From Asparagopsis taxiformis (lineage: Eukaryota; Rhodophyta; Florideophyceae; Bonnemaisoniales; Bonnemaisoniaceae), in contig JALQPE010000723.1 in the NCBI GenBank assembly GCA_030407315.1, positions 26,541 through 90,540 on the forward strand: a stretch of 64,000 nucleotides of DNA, read 5' to 3'. Below the pieces are notes generated by a model. The model was not told the origin of the DNA. It saw nothing but the letters and a program-made list of their open reading frames with translations, and made no database searches. Positions 37,684 through 47,616 of this stretch are shown in pieces (position 1 is the stretch's first letter; every line of letters starts with the position of its first letter). A program made the position numbers and the translations under genes.

Positions 37684-40392
37684 TTAAATTTGATTGCTCA
37701 GTTGTGGACACACGCGATCGGCCAAACATTTTGCCGCTTCAAGTCCACAATCTCTTGCCATTGATCGCAACAATTCCAACCGCATGTCTGCTTCGCAATC
37801 GTTGCGCTCAAGTTTGTCTACAGCACGAATTGTGGCTTCATACAGGTCCAACCAATGATGTGAGCGTAACGCGATGTCGCCATGCTTGACTTTCGACCGC
37901 AGTTTGTGAAACAGTGATAATGCTCGATGGATGTCCGCCTCTGTGCCACTCAGAGAGCAGCCCTGAATCAGCTTCTTGTACGTTTGCAGATTGGGAGGAT
38001 AGCCGAGACGAATCATGTCTGGTAAAACTTCAAAAGCATTGGCCACATCCGCTTCACGAGCATAAGCTGTCACTAGCGCCTCTAGCGCTTCCCGTTGTGG
38101 TCGAATATTCAATGCCTCCATAGCGCTCAGCATATTGCGCAGCTCGAATCCAGTTCTCTCCACGTCCCCAACTTTGCGCATCATTCGATTCAAAACTGTG
38201 GGCACAAAATATCCAGCTCGCGTCATCTGATTGGCAAGTTTAAGTGCTGTTTCTACTCGCCCACCGCCAATCGCTGCGACGATTGCAGCAGTGTATAACT
38301 CCTCGTCAGGTTCCCCACATGTCCGCTTTGCTTCCGAGAGCATGTCCATCGCTTGGTCGACTTGGCCTCGGTGTCCGTAGCCCGCAATAAGCGATGTGAA
38401 CGTGATTCGATTCGGAGATAGGCCATTTGTTTTCATCTCCCCCAAAATATCCAGAGCACTGTCGATGTCGCCGTTTGCCGCGTAAGCTGAAATCAAAGTT
38501 GAGAATGTCACAACGTTTAAACGCAAATGTCGCTTCTTCATATCTTCATAGGCGCTATTCATTTGCTTCATGTCGTTTGCCTTGAAACAACCGTGTATCA
38601 GCGCATTGTATACAGGAACATTCGGTTGCAGCGACGGAAACTCTTCAGGCATACTACGTAAAACTTCAAATGCTTTTTCGATTTCACCCGCGCGCCCGCA
38701 TGCATCGATGAGAGAACACAACGTAACTATGTCCGGTATGATTTTCGCTGCCCGTATTCGCTCCAACACCGAAAACGCCAAATCAGCTCGTCTAGTTCGA
38801 GCGCACGCGTGAATTAAAGAATTGTACGTCACAAGATTGGGGTCAACCCCACTGGCTTGCATTTCGTGCAACAGCTCAAATGCCTTGTCGAGTGCAACTG
38901 CACCACCGGACCTCGCACACGCATCTATGGCCACAGAGTACGTAATGACCGTTGGTGAAACCCCTGCTGTGCGCATCGACGTTAATAGACGTAACGCCGC
39001 ATCCAACTGTCCCCAGCGCCCACATCCTCGAATAAGTGTGTTATATGTGTGCGAATTAGGAGACACCCCTTGATGTTGGATCATGTCATTCACGAGAACG
39101 AAGGCGCGTTCGAGCTGACCAGCATTGCAACACGCTTCCAGCAGGTTATTGTTGGTGACCACGTTTAGTCGAATTCCCTCAGCCTTCATGCGATGTGATA
39201 ATTCAAAAGCGCGATCCACATCACCAACTCGTGCGCACGCAGCCACGACCCAGTTGTACATCTTCGCGTTTGGATTTATTCCACCCTCATTCTGCATTTG
39301 CTCCAAGATTTCAAAAGCTTTGTCGGGGTCGCCTGCTCGAGCACAGCACGATAGCAATCCGCTGTAGGTTGCCATGTCAGGGCTGATGGAATCGGAATTG
39401 CAGATACTTTCATATATTCGCAGCGCATCTCGTAGACGGGCTGATCGGGCACATCCCAGAATGAGAGCGTTAAAAGTCTCGACCTTCTGTGGAGACAGAC
39501 CATCAGCTCTCATGTAGCTCAAAATGCTCAAACTCTTCTGCAACGGCTGCGATCTGGCAGAACCACTAAGCAAACTGGAGTAGACATGAGCAGTTCTTGG
39601 AATTTTATCACGCCTCATGCGAGAGACTATACGTTCGGCATGCTCCTGTTCCCCACACCTAACACAGGAATCGACAATGCGTTCGAAAATTTGCAAGCGA
39701 TCCGAAAGGCTCAAATCGGAAAAATGGGTGGCATCAAGTGCACTTGCGGCGCGTGTAACATTTCCAACCCTGCCGCAAGCATCCACAAAATGTGCATAGG
39801 CGGTCGCCGTCGGCTGGAGATCAAACCTCGGAAAGTATCTATCCAAAACGGCATAGGCTCTGGAAATCTGACCGGCAGCACCAGCGGCAGCAACCAATGA
39901 TTCGAGGACCCTGACATCGACATGGGAAATTGGAGCGGTCTCCACAAGAAGAAATGCTTCATCTGGGCGTGCTGCATTGGCAAGTGTAGCCACACGGGTC
40001 GCAAGTTGGGCGGCTTGGTAGTGTTCCACGGGGACGGTACGTTGGTCGACGGAAAGAAGTTGTAGTGCAGACGGTTGCGAATCTACAAGACGGGATATAA
40101 TTTGATTTGCACGTTGGGTCAATCCACGAACTCGCAGTTTTGCAGCAAGCTTTTGTGCGAGAGCATCGGGGAGTTTGACATAGGGGTTGTCGCGAAGGAG
40201 GGATAGAGCGACACCGAGCTCTTCTGAATGAATTGCTCGCGCAATTCGGAGCTGAAGCGGGGTGAGTTGCGGTGTTGAGCGCGAGTGGCGCGGACGACGC
40301 GGGCGACGTGGAGCGGGGTCTAACCGGGGAGATGGGGTGCCTGGCTTGGGAAGTGCCATCAATGGCGGATGGAAGGCGGGCATTTTGGTCAT
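37684..40392 (-). CDS. Long pentatricopeptide-repeat (PPR) protein, organellar
   Basis: 902 residues from the ATG at 40392; a longer frame to 40554 exists but its extra part is low-complexity and lies in the promoter. The N-terminus is Pro/Arg-rich with a basic, hydroxylated run (PRRPRRPRHSRSTPQL), consistent with organelle targeting. At least 13 PPR motifs of about 35 residues follow from about residue 180, with typical TYNTLI, TYNSLIHACAR and MRTAGVSP starts and ends. There is no E, DYW, SMR or RNase domain. PPR proteins bind single-stranded organellar RNA and stabilise, process or help translate it. The long uninterrupted P-type array resembles plastid stability factors such as MRL1, but identity with MRL1 cannot be shown by eye. 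Confidence 0.9.
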   Translation of the reverse strand: MTKMPAFHPPLMALPKPGTPSPRLDPAPRRPRRPRHSRSTPQLTPLQLRIARAIHSEELGVALSLLRDNPYVKLPDALAQKLAAKLRVRGLTQRANQIISRLVDSQPSALQLLSVDQRTVPVEHYQAAQLATRVATLANAARPDEAFLLVETAPISHVDVRVLESLVAAAGAAGQISRAYAVLDRYFPRFDLQPTATAYAHFVDACGRVGNVTRAASALDATHFSDLSLSDRLQIFERIVDSCVRCGEQEHAERIVSRMRRDKIPRTAHVYSSLLSGSARSQPLQKSLSILSYMRADGLSPQKVETFNALILGCARSARLRDALRIYESICNSDSISPDMATYSGLLSCCARAGDPDKAFEILEQMQNEGGINPNAKMYNWVVAACARVGDVDRAFELSHRMKAEGIRLNVVTNNNLLEACCNAGQLERAFVLVNDMIQHQGVSPNSHTYNTLIRGCGRWGQLDAALRLLTSMRTAGVSPTVITYSVAIDACARSGGAVALDKAFELLHEMQASGVDPNLVTYNSLIHACARTRRADLAFSVLERIRAAKIIPDIVTLCSLIDACGRAGEIEKAFEVLRSMPEEFPSLQPNVPVYNALIHGCFKANDMKQMNSAYEDMKKRHLRLNVVTFSTLISAYAANGDIDSALDILGEMKTNGLSPNRITFTSLIAGYGHRGQVDQAMDMLSEAKRTCGEPDEELYTAAIVAAIGGGRVETALKLANQMTRAGYFVPTVLNRMMRKVGDVERTGFELRNMLSAMEALNIRPQREALEALVTAYAREADVANAFEVLPDMIRLGYPPNLQTYKKLIQGCSLSGTEADIHRALSLFHKLRSKVKHGDIALRSHHWLDLYEATIRAVDKLERNDCEADMRLELLRSMARDCGLEAAKCLADRVCPQLSNQI

Positions 40393-40852
40393 GTTGTGAT
40401 TGATGGGGGTGGACGGATCGGGGGTGGGCGACGGGGGTGCGGAGGAATGAATTGATGAATGAAGGGATGGACGGTTTGGTTGTGAAACGTTTTTTTTGTG
40501 GATATTAAACGGGGAAATTTTGAGCCGGACGGAGCACAGATGCTGGCAGATCATTGATATGCTATGCTGGCGGGTGGCGTTTGCTACGTCGGTTGCGGAA
40601 AGCTGTACAGGATTTATGTTCGCGCAGCCTTTCGACTATGCGAGCGATGGGTTTAGAGCTGCAGCATTTTCCAACGGACATAGCAAATATTAAGTCTTGA
40701 AGGTTGCAATTTATATCGGCTTCATATTAGCTAATCTCTCCAAGCACATTTAATTGTAATGGACACATCCTAATCTACAAAAGCAGTCAGGCACACTGCG
40801 ATGAGCTGAGCTGAGCTGCGCTGCGCCCACATACACAGCATTGACGTTGAAA
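40393..40852. promoter_or_regulatory. Divergent intergenic region between PPR and RING-like genes
   Basis: About 460 bp. It contains a short GAGCT/GCGCT pentamer repeat (40803-40826, GAGCTGAGCTGAGCTGCGCT) next to the RING-like gene, related to repeats at 35.3 and 48.8 kb. Otherwise nothing recognised. Confidence 0.5.
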
Positions 40853-41266
40853 ATGCTGTCGTATGTTGTAACAGCGCTGCGCGTGTGGCAAAGGGCCACA
40901 AGATACGTGCATCATCTATTCTCGAACAAGACGCAAGCGAGCCTATCAGGACCGATAACTTTAGTGAGTGCCTGCGTGAGACTGCATCTGCTTATCGATG
41001 AAACGTGCCCAATTACGAGTCACACGCCGCGTGAAATACCATCCAATTCAAGCGCATATATCTTGCCGCAAAGAATGGGCACACCGTGTGGAATCTGTGG
41101 AAATGGAATACAACTGGGGGAGGTGAAGAGATGCCTACCATGCGGAGATGTCTTTCACGCACGATGTATCGACACACATGTGATGAAGTCGACACACCTA
41201 CAGCTCAAATGTCCAACGTGCACGTTTGTGGTTATGCCAACACCGATGCTCGTAGGTGATCAGTGA
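40853..41266 (+). CDS. Small RING-like zinc-finger protein
   Basis: 137 residues if started at the ATG at 40853, or 63 if started at 41075. The C-terminal part is clear: CGIC, then RCLPCGDVFHARCI and CPTC, the spacing of a RING-H2 finger (C-x2-C, C-x-H-x2-H-x2-C, C-x2-C). The fourth ligand position, normally His, is Asp (CGDVFH). RING proteins are usually ubiquitin ligases that bind an E2. The upstream half has no homology I recognise and may be 5' UTR or include an intron. Confidence 0.6.
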   Translation: MLSYVVTALRVWQRATRYVHHLFSNKTQASLSGPITLVSACVRLHLLIDETCPITSHTPREIPSNSSAYILPQRMGTPCGICGNGIQLGEVKRCLPCGDVFHARCIDTHVMKSTHLQLKCPTCTFVVMPTPMLVGDQ

Positions 41267-41683
41267 CATGTAACGTCAACAAGATGTTGTCGAGGTACAC
41301 GTATTGCTTTACAGTAAACTGTGTTCTCACAACAAGGAAGACAAGAATAAGGACGACCGAGGGGCAACAAGAACCGAGTTTCAATCGACAAGCAGACGCA
41401 TCGTTGTGACATCGACTGTGTCCATCATCAGCGATGGCAGCGGCAACAACACTACAACTGCGACCACTAAAGTCGACAAGCAGCGCAATTTAGGTCATTC
41501 GAATGGACGTCAAATTTACTCGCGTAAAAATTACCATTTCAAAAATCACACCACCATTGCCAACTCACCCACTCACCCGCCCTGCGCAATCAGCGCCAAC
41601 TCTTCAACTACAACGCGCATCAATCATCCACCGCGTCAATCTGCGATCAATCATCGCAGCTCAGTGCGCATCCAAAACGCAAA
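41267..41683. other. Intergenic upstream of the JmjC gene
   Basis: About 415 bp. The last 180 bp are rich in CA-type trinucleotides and probably 5' UTR. No element named. Confidence 0.4.
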
Positions 41684-44600
41684 ATGACTGCGCCACAACC
41701 GATACCCGATGCCCCCGTCTACCGCGCTACCCTTGCTGAAATGGACGACCTATCTCAGCTCCTTGCCCATGCCGCCCATCTAGCCCAGCAGCACGGAGCA
41801 GTTCGCATAGACCCGCCGCCAGAATGGACCCATCCTCCGCTACAAATGTCCTCCGCCTCGCGTTTTTTCGTCCGCATGCAAACTCTCCCCGCCGCCCCAT
41901 TCGCAGTTGCCCCACAGGAACCGCAAACTACCGCCCGAAAGCGCCGTCGCCCCCGTCCACACATCGCTCCAGATGTGGTGGACCTCGATGCCAAATGCGA
42001 CAGCGACCACGTCATGGAGGTTAGTGTTACTCGTTTAAAACCCAGTCCTAATCTCGACTATGTCGACGCTCCAGCGCGACAACACCCACCCACCCCTATT
42101 GTTGTTTCCCCAGAGCCGTCGACTCCAAAACTTGCCAATCATCTGCAACCACCATTGCAGCCCACAAATAGTGACCGTCAGCGCATTCCGCAGCAACAAC
42201 GTTCCAAACCGCGCCGCAATCCGCAATCCAAACCCGAAAGCGAGCCATGCCTCGCTGCAGAGCAGCAAACTGCTCCCGCTCAACTCACACCGCGAGCTGA
42301 TGTAATTCCAGCGCACAAACACCATGCCATTCCCGTTCAATCGCAACGCGCAATAAGTCACCAGCCCTCGCCAAATGCACAGCCACATATCTCCGAACCG
42401 CAGCAAACCGAACTTGTTTTATCGCACAATCGTACTAATGTGAACCTCCGACTTCATTTGAATACTGCTCCAACCAGCATTCCTCCCGAGCCCCGATCAA
42501 CCATCAATCAATCCTTCCTTCATGCGTACCAGTTGTCGCAGAATAGCAGCTTCTCGCAGCAGCAGGGTGCTAAAATGGTTCAACCACAAGCAAGCCCAAT
42601 CGGTCAGCAAAACGTACAGCCACAAGCAGCTCAGCTAGCGCACCCACGACATTTGCCTAAATCCCAGCTGGTACCGCAAGAACCACAAGCAAGCGTGATG
42701 GTACAGCGAATGCAGCCAAACCAAGTGGCTCCTCAACCAAACAATGTGCAACAGTATTTGCAGACAAACCAATTGCCTCAGCATAGCCCATCAAACCACT
42801 GTCGAAAGGCGCAGACTATTGAGCAAAATGTGCTGGAGCAACGGAAGCTTGCAGAGTCATCAGCTTCGCAACATTTGCAAAGTAGTGTACAGACGAGACA
42901 ACCTATTCCGCGCCCTACCAACTCGCGGTTGCATCTATCAACACATCAGTTCGACTCGCGACTGCCTTATCCAATCAGGCAATTTGGTAGCCATCCGCTG
43001 CATACTCCTGTTGTGTCGCTCAGGCAATCCGATCCACTAGAACTGGCGAGGCAACAAGCTGTTGCACGACAACAATTGTCTCAGCGCATTGCATACTGTT
43101 TGAGTTCTAATCAGCAACCTGCATCGTTGGGAAGAGACCCGCAGCAAATATCACAGCTGCAATTACAAGAACCGTTCGGAACAGCTATCGACAGGGAGCA
43201 CCATCCGCTTTCTTTTCAATCATCTCTAGCGATGGAATTACATGCTGGGCGTCAACTGAATGTTGAGTTTCAACCACAACTCTATGCGCACAAGCTACAA
43301 CGTGAGCGTCTAAGCAACGCTACCGGCCATGAACAACAAATTGCTGGTAGACGCTCTATAGACGCTTCCTTGTATTTGGAAAAGGGCATTACTAATGCAC
43401 GTCAGACTCAAATATCAGCGGAAACCGAGGCTCCAAAACAGTATACAAGAAATAGTTCTGAAGAAAGGCGCGGTCCTGCAGCCCAAGAACAAGTTCTACT
43501 TTCTCGGACTTCTGGCTCTTCGCTTCGTGATCATGCCCTTCCAATGTCGTCGGAATCAGATCAACAGCTGTTTGGTGCTCAAGAATTGTATAATACTGCG
43601 CCTACCATAGCACTGAATCCAAGCAATGTGGGTGCGGTAAGTGCATTGGACAATGGCGGTAGGCGTGCTCCTGTGAGAAAGTATGCGAGGATGAAAGGGG
43701 CAAAGAGGAACCGCCAGAATCTGCCGAAACCGAACGAAGCGATAATGAACGTTACGGAGCCCATATTGAACAGCAGTGCTTCGCAGCAAAACAATACCTC
43801 CATGGTCGGGGCAGCAAAGAATGTTGCAAACGACGGACGTGGTAGTATTGGTTCTATTCTAAACGACGACACGTCCTCTTTTCCTAACAGTGAAAGAAGT
43901 ATACCGAATATTTCCTACAGCGGGTTACCAACTTCATTCCAAGGTGTTGATGGGAAAGAACAAAGTGAAATGCAACAGCAACAGGACGCTACTATGGCTC
44001 AGCCGGAGTGTGCAGAATTGCCAACTCTACGTTTGATTAATTCAGGTCAAGACGGGTGCGAGGAAGTAAGTGCTTTGGGAGATCCTATCAAAACTCCTGC
44101 GATTCCTTCTGCTGCACCAAATGGCAGTGATATAGCAAGATGTGCAAGTGAAGATGTCGTCAAAAAAGCAGTTAAGGTTGGCCCCGGTTTCAACTCAAGC
44201 CCACTGTCACAGAGTATACCAGAAGAGGATGTTCCAACGCAAGCATCGATGGAACAGATTGTTGTTATCCAAGGGCGTGACAAAAATGCCTGTCAAAAGT
44301 CCTGCAAGAGTGCGAACAGCCCCCAGAATCGCAGGGAGTATTCGCTCCAACTTCCCGCTCTGCACTTGCACTTGAATGGAGCTGTAGATCCATCCCAAGG
44401 CGTTGTCTCTTCGGGTAATGAAGTTGTGCCATCTAGGGTTGAGGATGCGCGGTGTGATCAAAACTCTAAACGTCTGAACAAAGTGGTGGGTTCACAGTTG
44501 CACACACCCGATATTTGTGATGTGCAGTCGATAAATGCTGCAGCAGCTCTGTTGCCAGAGAAGCCGCAGGAGGGGCTGCCACCTCCTCCAATTAAGACAG

Positions 44601-47293
44601 ACTCCGCCCCTAGTAACTTCAAAAAGACGGATATAGCACAGCCGCCTCTTCAAAACAACCAGTCTGTTCTTGGCAATGATGGATGTTCGAATGTAGAAGA
44701 GCAGCCATGCCCCAGCACTGCCAATCATTGTATTACTCCCAATATGTCCACTACTGCGGGGCATTTGACAGAAGCAACAGAGAAGCACGATACAGTTCAT
44801 CCTAAAGAGGGCACACCAGATTTGAAAGCAGCATCCAAAGAAATAGAGACCAAATCTAGAGGTGAACGTGCTGCAGAATCTGACGCTAATGGGGAACGGG
44901 CGACCCCAGTTGCAGGAACGGCGGAAACTACAAGTCCTATTGAGTCTAACCAAATTCACACAGTTGAGGCTGCGGAAGCAACAGTTAATCCTGTTTCAGC
45001 TTCGAAGGAGCAACGACTTACTGCTCTTAAAACTACTGGGGTTAATATCGAAGGCGAGAGGCAAACCATTAAGACCGAAGATGTTAACAACGAATCTGTC
45101 GCTGAGGTCTTGCCCATCGATGATAGAAAAGCGGAGGGAGAATTGCTGTCATCAGCTCCAAGTGCGCTGAAACGAGAGAAGTCTCCAGGGAAAGGCACCA
45201 AACCAAAGAAGGCGCGTGGCCCTTACAAGCGGAAGGTCAATCATGTGGCTCACATGGTAATGGAACAAGACAGTATTGGGCGTCTTACAAAGTCAATCGT
45301 TTTTCCTGATTCAAAGCGACCAATCTCCCTCAAAGCCTACAAGGAAGAAGCACTTTCCTTTCAGGAGAGCACAAGAATTGCTGTCATGGATGCAAATGCT
45401 TCGACATCAGGTAATGTTGATGTCAAGCAAAATGGCGATTGGATAGAGGATGTTGATGAATTGGAGAAAGTCTTTTGGTCGACTTTGAAGAGTGGTCTCG
45501 GTGGGAAGTCGATTACTGTTGCGTATGGTGTCGATGTGGAAGCAGAAGGTGCGTTTGACAGCGCTGAAAATTCATATGTGGAGTGGAAGGGCTGGAAGTA
45601 TGTCGATGGCAGTCCGAAGAGAGGAAAAGGTGCACCACGCCAAACTCGCCCTAAGAAATTTTGCCGGAGGCCTCCACTTCCAAAGGAACGGAAACGAGAA
45701 AATCAAATGGCACATTTGCCTAGTACGAGTTTAAATTCACTTCGGCAAGAAGCTGAAGCACGGCCCTCAGATGCAAAAACATTGTCGGAGGGCCAAAGAA
45801 CGGAGAATCTTGATGAAGAAATATTGGAAGAAGGATGTGGAACAACTTCGATTGGTGAAGCTGACAAACTCCGAGACAAAGCTACCAAGGAACCACAAAT
45901 TTCAGCGATTCCGAAGAGCCATGTTGGAAACCTGAACTGCAATGGCTTATTACGACACATGCCGAAAATGCCTGGTATCAATCATTCAATGTACTACGTT
46001 GGACAACTTTTCACTCGCTTTTGTTGGCATGTCGAAGATGCTTTCTTGAACTCTGTTTCCTATTTGCACTACGGAAGCGCAAAGAAGGTTTGGTATGCTG
46101 TTCCTCCTGAATATGCGGAACAGTTCGAGGAGTATGCCTCGAAGAATATATTTGCTCCTAGCTTGCTGGACGAAAATCGAAATTCCGGACAACTGTTGCT
46201 GATGAATAAGACGACAATGTTTGATCCTAAGGCGGTGCAAAAAAGTGGGATCAAAGTCTTCCGGGTAGTGCATAAGCCGGGTTCCTTTGTTCTGACAGCC
46301 CCTCGAGCATACCATGCCGGATTCAACTGCGGGTTCAATATCGCAGAAGCTGTGAACTACGCCAGTCCCGCATGGTTCCCAGTGGGTCGGGACGCGTCTC
46401 GATTTGGTAGAAAAATGGCCAAGTCGTTGTGTGTCCCATGGGAGTATCTTTTATTCCATGAGGCACGGTCGACACGAGACGATTTCCAAGAGAAGAAGAT
46501 TGAAACAATGAGTGAAGCTGGGAAAAGGGTGCTATTCAACGCCCGACTAGTGGCAACTGAGCTCGAACGTATTGTGGCAGACGGGGAATCGAGAATACGA
46601 GCGTACGCACAGAAATCAAATTGTCGCATCGCTATGCTCTCCGAGATTGACGCACTAGTGAAAAACAATCAGCTCGGGCCGGAATTTGGGCATGGAGCGG
46701 GAATGGTTTGCGCCGTTTGTGGACATGCATGCCACTTCTATGCAGAAATGTGTGCAAGCTGTGAGGATACGTTTGAAGCGCGCTGTGTTGAGCATTTTGG
46801 TCAAGGGCATAAGATGTGCGAAGTACCTGGACACAAATCTATGATCGTTCGACGACATGACCCCGTGTTTCTGTACGATTTGATCGGATTGCTCGAACGA
46901 ATAGGCGATATAGAAGTATCCACAGAGGTGAAATTGAGCCGATACCAAAGTTACTTGCGCTCGTGGCAGACACCGTACAAAACTTCTGGATTAAGGCTTC
47001 GCATGAATCTGAAGGCCGCAATGTGCCGCATGGCTCCTGCAATCGGTGGACGGAAAACGAAGGGTAACTTCTCTACAGACCGAGGCACAACGAGACGGTA
47101 CAAGCCACGTAAACGCTCCGAGGGAGGAAAGAGAAGACGAATTACGGAAGACGGACGCGCGGAAGGTGCGAAGAAGAAGCGGTCCGCAGTGAATGAAGTA
47201 GAAGTTGTTGCCAAGGAAGACGAGGAGTCATTAGGTGCAGATTTGAAGAATGTAGATAGTTTTCGAACATCCAGCGGGGAATCGCTGGAGTGA
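41684..47293 (+). CDS. Giant JmjC-domain histone demethylase, KDM5-like, with Gln-rich N-terminus
   Basis: 1,869 residues in one uninterrupted frame. Residues 1-1,200 are disordered, very Gln-rich (about 200-560) and then Ser/Asn/Glu-rich. A basic patch KKARGPYKRK lies near 1,180. A segment at about 1,255-1,310 (DELEKVFWSTL, ITVAYGVDVE) matches the pre-JmjC part of KDM5. The JmjC domain (about 1,415-1,570) has iron ligands His1449 and Glu1451 (CWHVED) and His1544 (YHAGFNCGFN), and a 2-oxoglutarate Lys in GSAKKVWYAVP. A C5HC2-type zinc finger follows (about 1,675-1,725, CAVCGHACHFYAEMCASC). No ARID, PHD or classical JmjN domain is evident. KDM5 enzymes remove methyl groups from histone H3 Lys4. 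All iron ligands are present, so activity is likely. Confidence 0.9.
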   Translation: MTAPQPIPDAPVYRATLAEMDDLSQLLAHAAHLAQQHGAVRIDPPPEWTHPPLQMSSASRFFVRMQTLPAAPFAVAPQEPQTTARKRRRPRPHIAPDVVDLDAKCDSDHVMEVSVTRLKPSPNLDYVDAPARQHPPTPIVVSPEPSTPKLANHLQPPLQPTNSDRQRIPQQQRSKPRRNPQSKPESEPCLAAEQQTAPAQLTPRADVIPAHKHHAIPVQSQRAISHQPSPNAQPHISEPQQTELVLSHNRTNVNLRLHLNTAPTSIPPEPRSTINQSFLHAYQLSQNSSFSQQQGAKMVQPQASPIGQQNVQPQAAQLAHPRHLPKSQLVPQEPQASVMVQRMQPNQVAPQPNNVQQYLQTNQLPQHSPSNHCRKAQTIEQNVLEQRKLAESSASQHLQSSVQTRQPIPRPTNSRLHLSTHQFDSRLPYPIRQFGSHPLHTPVVSLRQSDPLELARQQAVARQQLSQRIAYCLSSNQQPASLGRDPQQISQLQLQEPFGTAIDREHHPLSFQSSLAMELHAGRQLNVEFQPQLYAHKLQRERLSNATGHEQQIAGRRSIDASLYLEKGITNARQTQISAETEAPKQYTRNSSEERRGPAAQEQVLLSRTSGSSLRDHALPMSSESDQQLFGAQELYNTAPTIALNPSNVGAVSALDNGGRRAPVRKYARMKGAKRNRQNLPKPNEAIMNVTEPILNSSASQQNNTSMVGAAKNVANDGRGSIGSILNDDTSSFPNSERSIPNISYSGLPTSFQGVDGKEQSEMQQQQDATMAQPECAELPTLRLINSGQDGCEEVSALGDPIKTPAIPSAAPNGSDIARCASEDVVKKAVKVGPGFNSSPLSQSIPEEDVPTQASMEQIVVIQGRDKNACQKSCKSANSPQNRREYSLQLPALHLHLNGAVDPSQGVVSSGNEVVPSRVEDARCDQNSKRLNKVVGSQLHTPDICDVQSINAAAALLPEKPQEGLPPPPIKTDSAPSNFKKTDIAQPPLQNNQSVLGNDGCSNVEEQPCPSTANHCITPNMSTTAGHLTEATEKHDTVHPKEGTPDLKAASKEIETKSRGERAAESDANGERATPVAGTAETTSPIESNQIHTVEAAEATVNPVSASKEQRLTALKTTGVNIEGERQTIKTEDVNNESVAEVLPIDDRKAEGELLSSAPSALKREKSPGKGTKPKKARGPYKRKVNHVAHMVMEQDSIGRLTKSIVFPDSKRPISLKAYKEEALSFQESTRIAVMDANASTSGNVDVKQNGDWIEDVDELEKVFWSTLKSGLGGKSITVAYGVDVEAEGAFDSAENSYVEWKGWKYVDGSPKRGKGAPRQTRPKKFCRRPPLPKERKRENQMAHLPSTSLNSLRQEAEARPSDAKTLSEGQRTENLDEEILEEGCGTTSIGEADKLRDKATKEPQISAIPKSHVGNLNCNGLLRHMPKMPGINHSMYYVGQLFTRFCWHVEDAFLNSVSYLHYGSAKKVWYAVPPEYAEQFEEYASKNIFAPSLLDENRNSGQLLLMNKTTMFDPKAVQKSGIKVFRVVHKPGSFVLTAPRAYHAGFNCGFNIAEAVNYASPAWFPVGRDASRFGRKMAKSLCVPWEYLLFHEARSTRDDFQEKKIETMSEAGKRVLFNARLVATELERIVADGESRIRAYAQKSNCRIAMLSEIDALVKNNQLGPEFGHGAGMVCAVCGHACHFYAEMCASCEDTFEARCVEHFGQGHKMCEVPGHKSMIVRRHDPVFLYDLIGLLERIGDIEVSTEVKLSRYQSYLRSWQTPYKTSGLRLRMNLKAAMCRMAPAIGGRKTKGNFSTDRGTTRRYKPRKRSEGGKRRRITEDGRAEGAKKKRSAVNEVEVVAKEDEESLGADLKNVDSFRTSSGESLE

Positions 47294-47616
47294 TTAAGAA
47301 AGTTGTACAATTGAACTTTTCTATCATTGAACGTTTAGAATCAACTCGAGTCAGTGGCAAAGTACAGATAGCTAATTCAGGAAAGAGGTTCAGCAATCGT
47401 TTATGAGCAAATGCGGATCTCGACACAAGCCAGAGTACCTATCTACTATTTGAACCTCAAACCGAGTGGGTGACTTTTAGCAAGAGAGTGCCGGAGTGGC
47501 AGCATCTCCGCAAAACGACAAACAAAAGGGAAGAGTTGTGCACAAAACCAGTGCCAAAATAAAACTCGGACACGACGGTGTACAACACATATTGGGGACT
47601 TTCGATGCTCATACAA
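47294..47616. other. Intergenic between JmjC and SAM synthetase genes
   Basis: About 320 bp between convergent genes. No gene seen. Confidence 0.4.

Noticed and set aside
37684..40392. Assignment of the PPR protein as MRL1
   Set aside because: The repeat array is similar in kind but PPR proteins are too alike for identity by eye.
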